Origin: Spisula solida
Taxonomy: Eukaryota > Mollusca > Bivalvia > Venerida > Mactridae
Length of the DNA: 64,000 bases
NCBI GenBank assembly: GCA_947247005.1
Contig: OX365962.1
Span: 4,871,201-4,935,200 of the forward strand
Direction of reading: 5' to 3'
In this document: positions 13,401-22,481 of the stretch, piece by piece
How positions within the stretch are numbered: position 1 is the stretch's first letter
Layout of the letters: every line of letters begins with the position of its first letter
Notes under the pieces: generated by a model
The model's input: only the letters and a program-made list of their open reading frames with translations
Told to the model about the DNA's origin: nothing
Database searches by the model: none
Translations under genes and position numbers: made by a program

Positions 13401-16400
13401 CACTGCATCCAGTAGGGAATTTCCCATCAGGTCTTTGACTTTGGATAATCGGGCAGAGGAAAAATGACCAAGGAATTTGTTTGCTCCCATTGAGACTATA
13501 GTCTTTGGCTCCCATACAGAACCACGTAGAAGGCATAGCGAAAAATGCTAAGTTAGTCATTTATCATTCTTGGTTTAAAGTTCAGGTGCAAAAACTTTAA
13601 AAGCCGTTCAGTCATTCGGACTGGCAGAAATAAAAAAAATAATGTTGTCAGTCCGATTGAACATTTGTCAGCCCGATCAAAATGAAAATATATCTGTCTG
13701 TGGATAATGCACGTTTTTCAATTTGTTTAATTCTAGGTCTACTTAATTCAGGGGTAACTAATTTAAAAATGCATAATTAGATATAAACACAGATAACAAC
13801 TGATTCCAAATGGGCCTAATTTGATATTTTACCTTTTTATAATAGGTTACATGAGCATATCAGACAGTACTTTTGTTCAAGAGAAAAGGATGTTTGCATT
13901 TCAATTAATCATATAGCCCGTTTGCGCTGAAAAAAATCGTCTAAAATGAAGATTTCTCAGTATTTACTGCACCTACAAGTATGAGATTTTGCACGAGTTA
14001 ATGAAATGTATCTACCTAATATACAATTAAATCTAAGCAACATCGGACATGTGTAAAAAAAGTTTTGTTCATAAGTTCTATGTAAAATATTTGTAGTTTA
14101 CGATGAAACTTCATGTTAGAAGACTCGATGCATGCAACAGCCAATTTTATGGTCACGCGACACGCCTAACGGTAGATTTACGTATTTGTAATCTATTTAA
14201 TATAGTATATACGAGGCCCGTCTGTGCATCTGACATAGAACTGTTTGTTTGAATCATATTTCCGGGTCTATTGGCTTAAAAATATGAAAATACATGCAAC
14301 TAACCCCCTGGCTAGTAATACTCAAATAAATTTACCGAATACGTAAAATATTACACAAGTAATATATAAATATATAATAGTGAAAATATCTAATACTTAA
14401 ATTATAATTTTATATGTACATATTGAAATATACTTCTACTACTGAATGGCCGTCTATCAGTCATGGCCTGGCGGGTTCGATCCATACAGCTGTCGGTCGT
14501 ACTGGTTGTACTATAACTTTTTTAGGTATTCAGGATAAGGTAATAATCGTTTAGTTTTGTTTGTTTGTTTTATACATGTTTATTATTCAGTGTCATAGTA
14601 AAATAGTTTATGTATGAACATAGACAGAGACATGAAGAAAAAACATACACGTACATATCATAAGTTTATTTCATTATTTCATAATAATTTTCACATTGCC
14701 TAGCCAAACAACAGTATTGCACAGTACAGTTCGACTTTATATTATGCTATGTATTATTCATAGATCTATGCTTCAACATCGCTATCATAAAGATCATCAA
14801 AATGAATTACTATTGTCTCAATTCCCTCCTTTATATTGTCTTTTTTCCAATATGTCTTTTCAATTTTGTTTTGGACATGTTTGCATGCATTCTCCCACTT
14901 CTTTTGGGTGATATAATCAAAACTTTCCTTAATGAGTATTTGCATATTTTTAACTGATTCCGAATGCATGTTCTGTCCGCAGGTGCACTTTCCTCAACGA
15001 AAAAACGACTTGCCTCTTGCAGCCTCCTTCTCGAAACATAAAAAACTGATCTTACAGCGTCTTCAAACGATTTTGACAGCTTAATATTAGGCATTCTTTA
15101 AACCATTACACAAGGTTTGTGAAGATGTATATATAACTCACTTTTTAGACCTGGTTCGGTCATAATACTACTGTCATTGTGTACATTAACATTGTAATTG
15201 CTTTTATTAAGTTGTTAAATTAACATTAGGATATACATTTGTATATACGTACATGTATGAGTATGTACATAGCTTAGTGAACAAGGTTTTGGTTTTCACT
15301 GTTTTTTCATGATACTAGCGACATACCTAACTAATCCGACTGATACGGGCCTCAAAAATTTAGCCTTTGTCACACCAATGTCAATCCCGTTGATCACTGG
15401 TTATAACGGTTAAAAAAATACCGTAAAACATCAATGGAATACCAGATTACCTCCCTGCGTTAATGTGTCCAAATACATGTAATTTCAATATACAATAAAG
15501 AACAAAGTAGTTTTAATAAGCAATTAAAAATTATGAAATTTAAAATGGGAGTAGGTAGGATGTAATTATGGCTGTACGTAAATTTTTACACACATCTGAT
15601 GAATAGATTTTCAGAAATTTAAATTTTAGACGATTTTTTTCAGCGCAAACGGGCTATACATGTATTACGATTAAATGTCAAACATCTTTAATCTTAATCA
15701 CATTTTCTTGTTAAATAAACCCTGTTGCAAATCGCCAAAACATAAAAGATATTCAGACGGAAAAATCCGATTTTTATTGTACTATATATCCAACAACAAC
15801 AACATGTAATTAGTTTTCGCGACCTTTATCCCGCGAATATTTTTACATTTTTGACGATTTTAGAGGGATTTTTTTATTACATCTAGTCGAGGAATTACGA
15901 AAATGCATTCGATTTACTTTCTTTACAATAACCTACAACTACGATGTGGAATTATCACCGTCCGGTCCGGATACGTAAAGACCCGAAACGGACTTTATAC
16001 TAATTGTATTGCAAAGAGAAGTAACCGCTTTGCAAAGGGAAGTAACCGGAACATGTGTCGTTTTTATTAGATTTTCTTAATATTGGTTGATATTTCGCAC
16101 ATATGAACGATTCCCGCTCGACTTATTTCGTAATCTCAGAGTAATGATGTGTCTCATAACAGTTTGAAGCATCGTTTATGCACAGAAAATGTTCAAATTG
16201 CTTTCCGAAGCGGGCAAAAAATGGCTGCCGTTTTTGTTTCCCAAACTATAGAAAAGAGTGTTTCCCACCTAGGAGACGGGTTGCACAGCAACCATGGAAG
16301 ACTGATTTATTTATTTTTATTTAAAGGTTTTTTTGGCATAATAAATTTATTCTATAAATATTTAATTATAGTTTTATTCTCGTCTTTTACTATGGTTGTT

Positions 16401-19400
16401 ATTTATGTTCCACATTTAAAAAATAAAAATAGAAACAGAATGGTTATCGATTTTTCGGTATCAAATTCCTAATACCGGAAGTCGGAAGCGAAAGTCCGTC
16501 TACCTAGTGACCATAGAGATCCGGTCTGTCAAAAAAAAACAACAGCGTTAGCGAATACAAAACTACAACAACAATCGTGCGTTATCGCATGTAAATCGTT
16601 ACTGGGGATTCCCCGGTCGCTTCGCGACCTTGGGGAATTCCCCTATAATAATTGTTTTATTACATATACATGTAAACTTTCCCGAAACCCAGTTGTATAT
16701 CTGACTGAATTTGAAAGTATGTATTGGGGTTTTAATTTCGAGTTTGAGGTCATCCACGGATTCCAAGAAATTAAATACCCCACGAACATTCATGTGTTTT
16801 ACCATAATACTCTAACTTACTGACCACTTAGTTTAACATTTATTCGAACCTTGTTTCAGATTACAATATTTCATCCGATAGAGTCCGAAATCATTATAAA
16901 AATCCGCCGATCTAATTTTTAGCCATTGAACTGAAATTTTACTACTAATGTCCTTGACGTCACTATGACTTTTACACCGACACGTGACTCGCCCGCAATG
17001 TTGTCATCTAGCTAAATCATGGTCTTGTGATGAATTCACTCAACATTGCTAGTATATATACTGTCTAGGTAGGATAATGTGAGAGTTATGTTCAATTTTT
17101 AGTGTACACAACAGATTAGAACCATAGTCTGAAAAGGTAAGGTATTGCAATTAAGCAATGGAATTATAGATGTCTGGATTAGCCTTTATAGTAAGGTTTA
17201 CCAAGTAATAGTGAACTCGACCACTGCGTCACTCTATGTGTATCCTAACAGGACAGTAGTACCGAATTTGACGGAACAGAAAATGTTTTACCCACAATAA
17301 CATTAGATATGATACATTAGTGGCGTGTTGCTTTCAAAAAGTGGGAATGGAACATTCTTTAACTGCTGTAAACACATGTACTCTAAAATCATTTGGGGTG
17401 TGAATTTTCGTTGATTTCGTTGTTAAACGTAACCACGAAATCTAATGCTCAACTATTAGCCGACCTTCCAAATACAGAGCAAGCATTTATTCGTCCATGA
17501 ATTGTTATTCACAAATTTACATTTTTATCCCATGAAATTGAATACCCACGAAAATGTGTGATTTTACAGTAGAATCATAACTTGATATACATGTACAATG
17601 TGTATATTTCCAGGTTGTCTGTATGCTTAACGATTTATACACAATATTTGATGCAATAGTTGAGAACTATGACGTCTATAAGGTGGAGACCATAGGTGAT
17701 GCTTATTTTGTTGTAAGTGGTTTACCACTGAGAAATGACGACCTTCATGCTGGCGAGATCGCTTCCATGTCCTTACATATGTTACGGGAGATCATGAGCT
17801 TCAAGATCAGTCATCGACCTAATGATACTCTCAAATTACGGATAGGAATACATTCAGGTAAAAATTCCCTATTCTTTAAAGTTTTACTGACTACAATGTG
17901 TTGCATAACCATGAAATGCTGTCCCAAATGGCTTAAGCTAATAGGCATCTCTTTATTGCCGTACAATAGGCATCTCTTTATTGCCGTACAATAGGCATCT
18001 CTTTATTGCCGTACAATAGGCATCTCTTTATTGCCGTACAATAGGCATCTCTTTATTGCCGTACAATTTAAGAGGAAATACAAAACAGCGTTAACAAAAC
18101 TAAAACCAGCAATAAAAACAATAATTTGCAAAAATAATGTCCTGCAACGATATGAGCTATGTATACCGCCAGTGTTTCTTGAAGTGGCAAGGTGAGCTTT
18201 TGTGATTGTTTTTTGTCCGTCGTCCGTCCGTATGTCCGTCTGTTAGACAATTCACCGTTAACAATCTAGCACTTTCAATTTGCTTTGATCTTGGTCAGTA
18301 GTTGTATCTCAATGAAATATAGGTCAAGTTCGAAGTTCAAGTCAAATAAAAGGTCAAATAATAGGAAAACCTTGTTAACACTTTGGAGGCCACATTTTTG
18401 CTTTAATATTCATGAAGTTTGGTCAAAATGTTTATCTGGATGACCTTTAGGCCAAGTTCGAAGTTGGGTCATGTGGGGTCAGTACATCAAATAATAGAAA
18501 ACCATTGTTAACACTCTGGAGGCCACATTTTTGCTTTAATCGTCATGAAGTTTAGTCAAAATGAATATCTTGATGACCTTAATGTCAAGTTCAAAGTTGG
18601 GTGTTCAATGTTTAGCAGGTGAGCGCCACAGGATCTATGATCCTCTTGTTACCTTTTGGGAATGGGGTCTGGGGGGAATTAGTGCGCGGAAAAAACTGGC
18701 AGGGGAATTTTCACTTATTTTTAAATTATATGTCTAGTTTGATTATTTATTGGTGGTATTTTAAACATAGGAGGTCAAAACAAACTATTTCAATCAATTC
18801 TGCATTCATTTATCAATAATGTATTTATGTGGAAAAAATGAGCAAGATTCTAATGCGGAAAGGTTCGGTTCATTTATAACTGGTCAAGAACTATGAAGTT
18901 ATGATAATGTTAGAGTGACATTTTATTTTATGCGTTAGAAAATATTACAGCAATTATCTGGACATGTTAAACGGGCTTACGTATAAGAAGCAAATATAGT
19001 ATTTTAGTTTTGCAATTTTACACCGTTTTTGTGGACTTAATTACTGCATCACTCTATTATCAACCTAACTGGACACTTGTACTAGACATTTAGATTAACA
19101 TTCTCACAAGCCCCTCAATATGTTCTCATAGTTGCCAGACTTTAATTACAAATAACAGTGTGGTGTCCTTGGCTGTATTGAAGTACGTTAACATTAAACA
19201 TTGGTTTATTCAGTTTAGTTATCATTCAAACTTATCTCCCTTTATGGTAAATTATGCTAGAATTTCGAAGTTCATATTGTGTCATTCAAATGAGCGGGAT
19301 GAGTGAAATGTCTTTTTTGGTATAATGATGGTTCGTTCTATGTCTGACTCCTGCTTGTGCAGCTAGGCGCTGCTTCTGTGCAGCTTTGGATAGTCTGTGT

Positions 19401-22400
19401 GCTACGTTCCTGTGTGGCTTTGGAATGTCTGTGCGCTACGTTTCTGTGTGGCTTGGGTTTGTATGTGTGCTACGTTTCTGTGTGGCTTTGGATTGTCTGT
19501 GCGCTACGTTTCTGTGTGGCTTTGGATTGTCTGTGCGCTATGTTTCTGTGTGGCTTGGGTTTGTATTTGTGCTACGTTTCTGTGTGGCTTTGGATTGTCT
19601 GTGTGCTACGTTGCTGTGTGGCTTTGTATTGTCTGTGCGCTACGTTTCTGTGTGGCTTTGGATTGTCTGTGCGCTACGTTTCTGTGTGGCTTTGGATTGT
19701 CTGTGTGCTACGTTTCTGTGTGGCTTTGGATTGTATGTGCGCTACGTTTCTGTGTGGCTTTGGATTGTATGTGTGCTGCGTTTCTGTGTGGCTTTTGATT
19801 GTCTGTGTGCTACGTTTCTGTGTGGCTTTGGAATGTCTGTGCGCTACGTTTCTGTGTGGCTTTGGATTGTCTGTGTGCTACGTTTCTGTGTGGCTTTGGA
19901 ATGTCTGTGCGCTACGTTTCTGTGTGGCTTTGGATTGTGTGTGCGCTACGTTTCTGTGTGGCTTTGGATTGTCTTTCAGCTACGTTTCTGTGTGGCTTTG
20001 GATTGTATGTGTGCTACGTTTCTGTGTGGCTTTTGATTGTCTGTGTGCTACGTTTCTGTGTGGCTTTGGAATGTCTGTGCGCTACGTTTCTGTGTGGCTT
20101 TGGATTGTCTGTGTGCTACGTTTCTGTGTGGCTTTGGAATGTCTGTGCGCTACGTTTCTGTGTGGCTTTGGATTGTATGTGTGCTACGTTTCTGTGTGGC
20201 TTTGGATTGTCTTTCAGCTACGTTTCTGTGTGGCTTTGGATTGTATGTGTGCTACGTTTCTGTGTGGCTTTGGAATGTCTGTGTGCTACAGTATTTATAT
20301 TGTATTACAGGGGCTGTGGTAGCAGGTGTTGTTGGACTAAAGATGCCACGTTATACAGTGTTTGGGGATACCGTGAATACAGCATCAAGGATGGAGTCCA
20401 CGGGAGTCCGTAAGTAGTAGAATATATTAGAATAAATAATCGTTTATGTATAGTCCCACAACGATAATGTGTTGTATTGTATTGATTGAATATATCACAT
20501 AGTATCAGATTTTATAGAATGGCCAATTAGAAATTCGGCGAAGTGTATTGTCTATATTTATAACCCCGGTCGTATGTTTTCATAAGCGGGATTTATCACG
20601 ATGGACCAATATTGCCCGATTTGCTCGCGGAAATATATATATATGCATCGCAAGAACCTTGTAATATATTCATGCATAAAGGTCAGGATCATGTCAAATT
20701 CTCTGTGCTATATACGCTGTCTAGAGCATCTGAATTTGTTTAACTTTTAGTTTAGTGGGTTCCAATCCGAAGAATGCCATATTTTTATAGTCTTTTTTAT
20801 TTTAAGATAGAAAAAAATATACACAGATACAAAAAAACATATTAAAAAAATATCCAACTCCATGAGTGATGTTCGATCCTATAGCATACAAAAACATAAA
20901 TTACACGTAGCGTAGCCCACTGGACTATTCAGTCATCATATAAATAGCAGCAGATTTAATCTACATTATCATATCACTTTCAAATCATCAAATTAATCCG
21001 GTTACCCGTTATCAATACATAGAACCGTCCAGTAATTTGTGCGGGAATCACATTATCGTTGTGGGAATTTGCTAACTGATGAGTGCTCCCTTCTCTGTCA
21101 GATTTTGTTCTTTTAACAAGCGTTAGGCTGTGTTTTAATTATAATAGTGTTCCCTGTTTTATTAACAAAAAAATGTATCCGATTTTATTTACAGCTTTGA
21201 GGATCCACTGTAGTACAACTGTGACCAATCTTTTACAGAAGCTTGGAGGTTACCATCTTGTTGAACGTGGTTATATCACTGCCAAGGTATGTTTTAATTT
21301 ACGTCATTCAAACAAACTTACAACGAGACCCTATATCCCTAACACACCCCTATATTTCGTACTTACAAAACACACACTCTAGTGATAGAACAAATGTCGG
21401 TATAAAAAGTTATCGACGGATTTCGGTAAGGTTTGGTTCGACAGAATCAAAGAAATATCAAAACAGTGTTTCAATCAGATGAAAAAGGCAGTGAAAATCA
21501 ATACATTTTCCTAGACAAACTTACTCATTAAGACGTACATGCTCCGTTATAGCCTAATTGCAGTTTCTCTGATTATTTTCCTATTTTAAAGGGCAGTGTA
21601 TGTACGAGTGTATGACTTAGTGGATAAGGTATTTGTTTTCACTGCCTTTGTATCCTATTAAAGTACATGCATATATAAAAACGCACAATTAAAATACTAT
21701 ATTACATGTATGATATTATATTATTGTTTGCATACAAGTGCACACCTAAATCAAGGAGTTAATACCGGACCACATTTAACTAAGATTGTGTTCGTTCAAG
21801 TCTGATGAGTCTCAGTGGAATGTGATTTACTGAACTAAAACATTTACTAATGTTTTTCTTTTTATTTACTTTAAGGGTAAGGGAGAAATGTTAACTTACT
21901 TCCTGGAAAGTGAAGACGAAACACAGAGACTACAAAGGATTTCCTCGTCCCGTTTTTCAAAATCAGGTTCATCAACTGTTCCTCCACTTGACGTATTTGG
22001 AGCATCGACAATAAATCCAAAATACTGGACAAGTTGTTCAACATCTCCCCAAACTGAATATACAGCATTTTCATTCCAAAATAATAACTCGTCATTTAGC
22101 GGAGAATCGATGACCTCAATTCCTACCAACTGTGATAAAGAGAAACTCTTTGACGAAGTGTTTTCAGATTACTGTACACGTCATAGCAAGCCGGAAGTGC
22201 ATGATTCCAAAACGAGGCTGCAATCCAAAGGAAGTTGTAATTCATTGACCGAACTTGTGCTTAGTTCTACATCTGAGTCTAATCCATTCACGGAGAATAA
22301 ACCATTTATATCCGGCAATGGTCCGTGCTATGTAAGCATGCCGATGTCAACACGTAATGGTATCTCGATTCACGTCACTGATGACGTCATTAATGACGTA

Positions 22401-22481
22401 AATTCAGTATCAGCACGTAACTTTGAATTGACACGTAATCGATCGCTGCCTTCAACGGGGACGGACGAAGATGCAGTATAA
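4386..22481 (+). CDS. Receptor-type guanylyl cyclase, 3' part of gene (10 exons, N-terminus outside window)
   Basis: Joined exons 4386-4457, 5755-5920, 6931-7080, 7732-7900, 9571-9711, 10978-11101, 17614-17857, 20311-20409, 21195-21286 and 21876-22481 keep phase throughout and give 620 codons before TAA. Every junction reads AG|exon|GT. Order in the visible protein: kinase-homology domain (residues 1-185), dimerisation linker (186-233), cyclase catalytic domain (234-about 430), Ser/Thr-rich tail to 620. The enzyme should make cGMP from GTP; in this family an extracellular ligand domain and one membrane helix precede the kinase-homology domain. Those parts are not in the window, and I found no upstream exon in 1-4385. 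Both metal-binding Asp (259 and 303), the guanine-recognising Glu (299) and the Asn/Arg transition-state pair (378, 382) are present. The second base-selecting residue, normally Cys, is Thr371. The kinase-like part has HGN (37-39) in place of the catalytic HRD but keeps DFG (57-59), as in other receptor cyclases. Which subfamily it belongs to (natriuretic-peptide-receptor-like or other) cannot be decided without the ectodomain. Confidence 0.93.
4866..5745 (+). repeat. 40-bp minisatellite of acceptor-like modules, about 22 copies
   Basis: The unit is gagtacatttaacgctcaac followed by atttctctctctctatagtt (40 bp, some 41-42). Each unit has a CTCAAC branch-point-like sequence, a long C/T tract and TATAG or TAGAG. 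The array runs directly into the true acceptor of exon B, whose own branch and pyrimidine region is the last repeat unit. Confidence 0.95.
5755..5920 (+). CDS. Guanylyl cyclase exon B: kinase-homology catalytic loop and DFG
   Basis: Acceptor ctatttacag, donor GTAAGT at 5921. It reads [20 protein letters not shown] and continues through VSDFGLHKL to YYD plus one base. HGN replaces HRD, so phosphotransfer is not expected; the segment normally regulates the cyclase allosterically. The exon is 166 nt, phase 0 in and 1 out. It is flanked immediately by two minisatellites, one made of acceptor-like modules and one repeating its own 3' end and donor (see findings). Reading past the donor meets TGA at 5950-5952. 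Confidence 0.95.
5911..6466 (+). repeat. 55-bp minisatellite repeating the exon B 3' end and donor, 10 copies
   Basis: The unit tatgatagtaagtactggtt plus 35 bp recurs with donors GTAAGT at 5921, 5976, 6031, 6086, 6141, 6196, 6251, 6306, 6361 and 6416. The first copy is the real exon-intron boundary. One unit (6251) reads GTAAGTACC; the rest keep GTAAGTACT. Confidence 0.95.
6467..6930. other. Cyclase intron remainder, nothing recognised
   Basis: One TGACGTCA at 6743-6750. Short ORFs here overlap exon C in other frames and show no family features. Confidence 0.4.
6931..7080 (+). CDS. Guanylyl cyclase exon C: kinase-homology APE region
   Basis: Acceptor aataatttcag, donor GTAAGA. It encodes [20 protein letters not shown] followed by [14 protein letters not shown], matching the family's 'LW.APELLR......[13 protein letters not shown]' segment. 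The phases (1 in, 1 out) fit both neighbouring exons. Confidence 0.95.
7732..7900 (+). CDS. Guanylyl cyclase exon D: end of kinase-homology domain
   Basis: Acceptor ttatttttcag, donor GTAAGT. It encodes [20 protein letters not shown], then [16 protein letters not shown]. The 'C...CW...P..RP.F' pattern is the usual end of the kinase-like C-lobe; here the Trp follows Ser. It ends with two bases of a codon completed in the next exon. Confidence 0.94.
7901..9570. other. Cyclase intron D-E, nothing recognised
   Basis: 1.67 kb of AT-rich intron. Short ORFs at 8227-8421, 8446-8646, 9019-9204 and 9297-9542 show no recognisable motif or splice context. Confidence 0.4.
9571..9711 (+). CDS. Guanylyl cyclase exon E: dimerisation/signalling helix
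   Basis: Acceptor ttttatggcag, donor GTAACC. It encodes [20 protein letters not shown], then [25 protein letters not shown]. This is the near-invariant coiled-coil linker between the kinase-homology and cyclase domains of receptor guanylyl cyclases, which holds the dimer in register. Confidence 0.97.
10240..10845 (+). repeat. Dispersed repeat, copy 1 (inverted copy at 26070-26695)
   Basis: About 600 bp match the reverse complement of 26070-26695, including 'gtcacgtgatacggggcgta' and 'ggattaatccgc'. It lies in the cyclase intron E-F. No coding capacity is seen. Confidence 0.85.
10978..11101 (+). CDS. Guanylyl cyclase exon F: first metal site of catalytic domain
   Basis: Acceptor tatttttccag, donor GTATTG. 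It encodes [20 protein letters not shown], then [22 protein letters not shown]. Asp in FFSDIVGF (visible residue 259) is the first metal-binding carboxylate of class III cyclases. Phase 1 in, 0 out. The following intron is 6.5 kb. Confidence 0.97.
11355..12307 (+). pseudogene. Decayed LINE (non-LTR retrotransposon) 3' end
   Basis: Broken frames give [19 protein letters not shown] near 11358-11430, [20 protein letters not shown] with EHFFIKC near 11960-12050, and [20 protein letters not shown] near 12180-12240. The pattern W...(C)..C....EH.F..C followed by W resembles the zinc-binding region after reverse transcriptase in many LINEs. Frames are interrupted by stops and by the 11450-11760 minisatellite. 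The DR2-type element begins right where the LINE reading ends. Non-functional; the family is inferred from pattern only. Confidence 0.5.
11450..11760. repeat. Fold-back minisatellite (gcgacaatgcgac / gtcgcattgtcgc)
   Basis: 11450-11528 repeats 'gcgacaatgcgacaacgcgatagcacgatg'-type words; 11540-11750 carries the reverse complement words. The same forward word recurs at 11862-11905 beside a second copy of 'ggaataccgttagggc' (first copy near 11408). Confidence 0.8.
12308..13165 (+). mobile_element. Non-autonomous element with 145-bp tandem core (pearl/HINE-like), copy 1
   Basis: It starts gtgacagagtgagcttttgt, has 'gtccgtcgtccgtccg' repeats, then about four units of about 145 bp, and ends in the palindrome agggccctttgggccct. 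Each core unit contains a perfect AGGTCA-NN-AGGTCA repeat (12649, 12794, 12938, 13083). The same termini in reverse order bound copies at 46095-47321 and 47511-47977. The architecture (terminal hairpin, tandem core, no ORF) resembles bivalve pearl elements and Helentron-associated repeats. That class assignment is inference. Confidence 0.75.
13914..15656. mobile_element. DNA transposon with perfect 34-bp terminal inverted repeats and TA duplication
   Basis: 13914-13947 begins TAGCCCGTTTGCGCTGAAAA and is the exact reverse complement of 15623-15656. TA flanks both ends (13912-13913, 15657-15658), the target duplication of Tc1/mariner-superfamily elements. The interior is 1.7 kb with only short minus-strand reading frames (14766-15094). 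A perfect tRNA-type B-box word GGTTCGATCC occurs at about 14472, possibly from an inserted SINE. Confidence 0.85.
14766..15094 (-). pseudogene. Short reading frames inside the TIR element, possible transposon-protein remnant
   Basis: Two overlapping minus-strand frames: 15094-14831 (starts [20 protein letters not shown]) and 14969-14766 (starts [20 protein letters not shown], contains W..ACKHV...E..YW and ends [10 protein letters not shown]). The W..(A)C.HV...E..YW pattern and acidic end are reminiscent of transposase C-termini. The DDE residues are not visible, so this would be at most a fragment. It may also be chance. Confidence 0.3.
16595..16645. repeat. GC-rich hairpin
   Basis: ggggattccccggtcgcttc continues into cgaccttggggaattcccc, giving a stem with a TTCG loop (ggtcgcttcgcgacc). 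The 28 bp after it (16643-16670) also occur at about 13366-13393, so both belong to one dispersed family. Confidence 0.6.
17371..17570. repeat. MITE-like element related to 31588-31807
   Basis: Shares 'tgaattttcgttgatttcgttgtt', 'aacgaaatctaa' and 'attgaatacccacgaaaa' with 31588-31807 and ends gattttacagt. It lies just upstream of cyclase exon G. Confidence 0.7.
17614..17857 (+). CDS. Guanylyl cyclase exon G: catalytic core with KVETIGDAY
   Basis: Acceptor gtatatttccag, donor GTAAAA. It starts [20 protein letters not shown], then [18 protein letters not shown], and ends LRIGIHS plus one base. Glu299 (guanine recognition) and Asp303 (second metal ligand) are intact. Phe follows Tyr where many homologues have Met. 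A short 29-bp tandem repeat begins about 80 bp after the donor. Confidence 0.97.
17937..18066 (+). repeat. 29-bp tandem repeat, about 5 copies
   Basis: The unit aataggcatctctttattgc plus cgtac repeats head to tail, starting about 80 bp after the exon G donor. Confidence 0.9.
18183..18655 (+). mobile_element. Diverged relative of the tandem-core element
   Basis: Starts caaggtgagcttttgtgatt with 'gtccgtcgtccgtccg', has two core units of about 120 bp ('ggaggccacatttttgcttt'), and ends aggtgagcgccacaggatct...gatcctcttgtta. The organisation matches 12308-13165, with a different core and different terminal palindrome. Confidence 0.6.
18656..19360. other. Intron G-H remainder, nothing recognised
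   Basis: AT-rich sequence without exon features before the 34-bp array. Confidence 0.4.
19368..20290 (+). repeat. 34-bp minisatellite, about 27 copies, ending at the exon H acceptor
   Basis: The unit tgtgtggctttggattgtct plus gtgcgctacgtttc. It has almost no stop codons in any forward frame, which creates ORFs up to 321 codons. Two units carry 'attgtctttcag' (AG at 19979 and 20217), which are plausible cryptic acceptors. Confidence 0.96.
20311..20409 (+). CDS. Guanylyl cyclase exon H: base-recognition and catalytic Asn/Arg
   Basis: Acceptor tatattgtattacag, donor GTAAGT. It encodes [20 protein letters not shown], then [13 protein letters not shown]. Asn378 and Arg382 of NTASR are the catalytic pair. 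The residue after PRY is Thr, where guanylyl cyclases typically have Cys. The acceptor lies only about 20 bp after a 34-bp minisatellite that is open in this exon's frame. Confidence 0.96.
20525..20725 (+). repeat. Dispersed repeat, copy 1 (related copy at 50150-50395)
   Basis: Shares 'tattgtctatattTataacc', 'gtatgttttcata', 'caagaaccttgtaa' and 'ataaaggtcaggatca' with 50150-50395. A fragment of the same family occurs at about 41410-41465. Confidence 0.7.
21195..21286 (+). CDS. Guanylyl cyclase exon I: end of catalytic domain
   Basis: Acceptor gattttatttacag, donor GTATGT. It encodes [20 protein letters not shown], then [11 protein letters not shown], the normal '...LKIHVS..T...L...GGY...RG...' stretch of the cyclase fold. 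Phase 1 in, 0 out. Confidence 0.95.
21287..21875. other. Cyclase intron I-J
   Basis: Contains 'tgacttagtggataaggtat' followed by 'ttgttttcactgcc' near 21615, similar to 15270-15300. These A-box-like words may be SINE remnants. Nothing else is recognised. Confidence 0.35.
21876..22481 (+). CDS. Guanylyl cyclase exon J: terminal exon, catalytic end plus long tail
   Basis: Acceptor tttactttaag, stop TAA at 22479-22481. It opens with [11 protein letters not shown], the conserved end of the catalytic domain (usual form GKG.M.TYWL). About 190 further residues are rich in Ser, Thr and Asn with no domain I recognise. A tail this long is not typical of vertebrate natriuretic peptide receptors, which end soon after the catalytic domain; long tails do occur in invertebrate receptor cyclases. 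It could carry phosphorylation or docking sites (inference). Confidence 0.93.
   Translation, partial: GKGEMLTYFLESEDETQRLQRISSSRFSKSGSSTVPPLDVFGASTINPKYWTSCSTSPQTEYTAFSFQNNNSSFSGESMTSIPTNCDKEKLFDEVFSDYCTRHSKPEVHDSKTRLQSKGSCNSLTELVLSSTSESNPFTENKPFISGNGPCYVSMPMSTRNGISIHVTDDVINDVNSVSARNFELTRNRSLPSTGTDEDAV

Noticed and set aside
16149..16472. 107-codon ORF
   Set aside because: AT-rich frame with no family pattern; lies in the 6.5-kb cyclase intron.
19357..20417. ORFs of 126-321 codons rich in Cys, Val and Trp
   Set aside because: Products of the 34-bp array. Only the last part of one frame is exon H of the cyclase. In-frame inclusion is kept as a splicing hypothesis, not as a gene.
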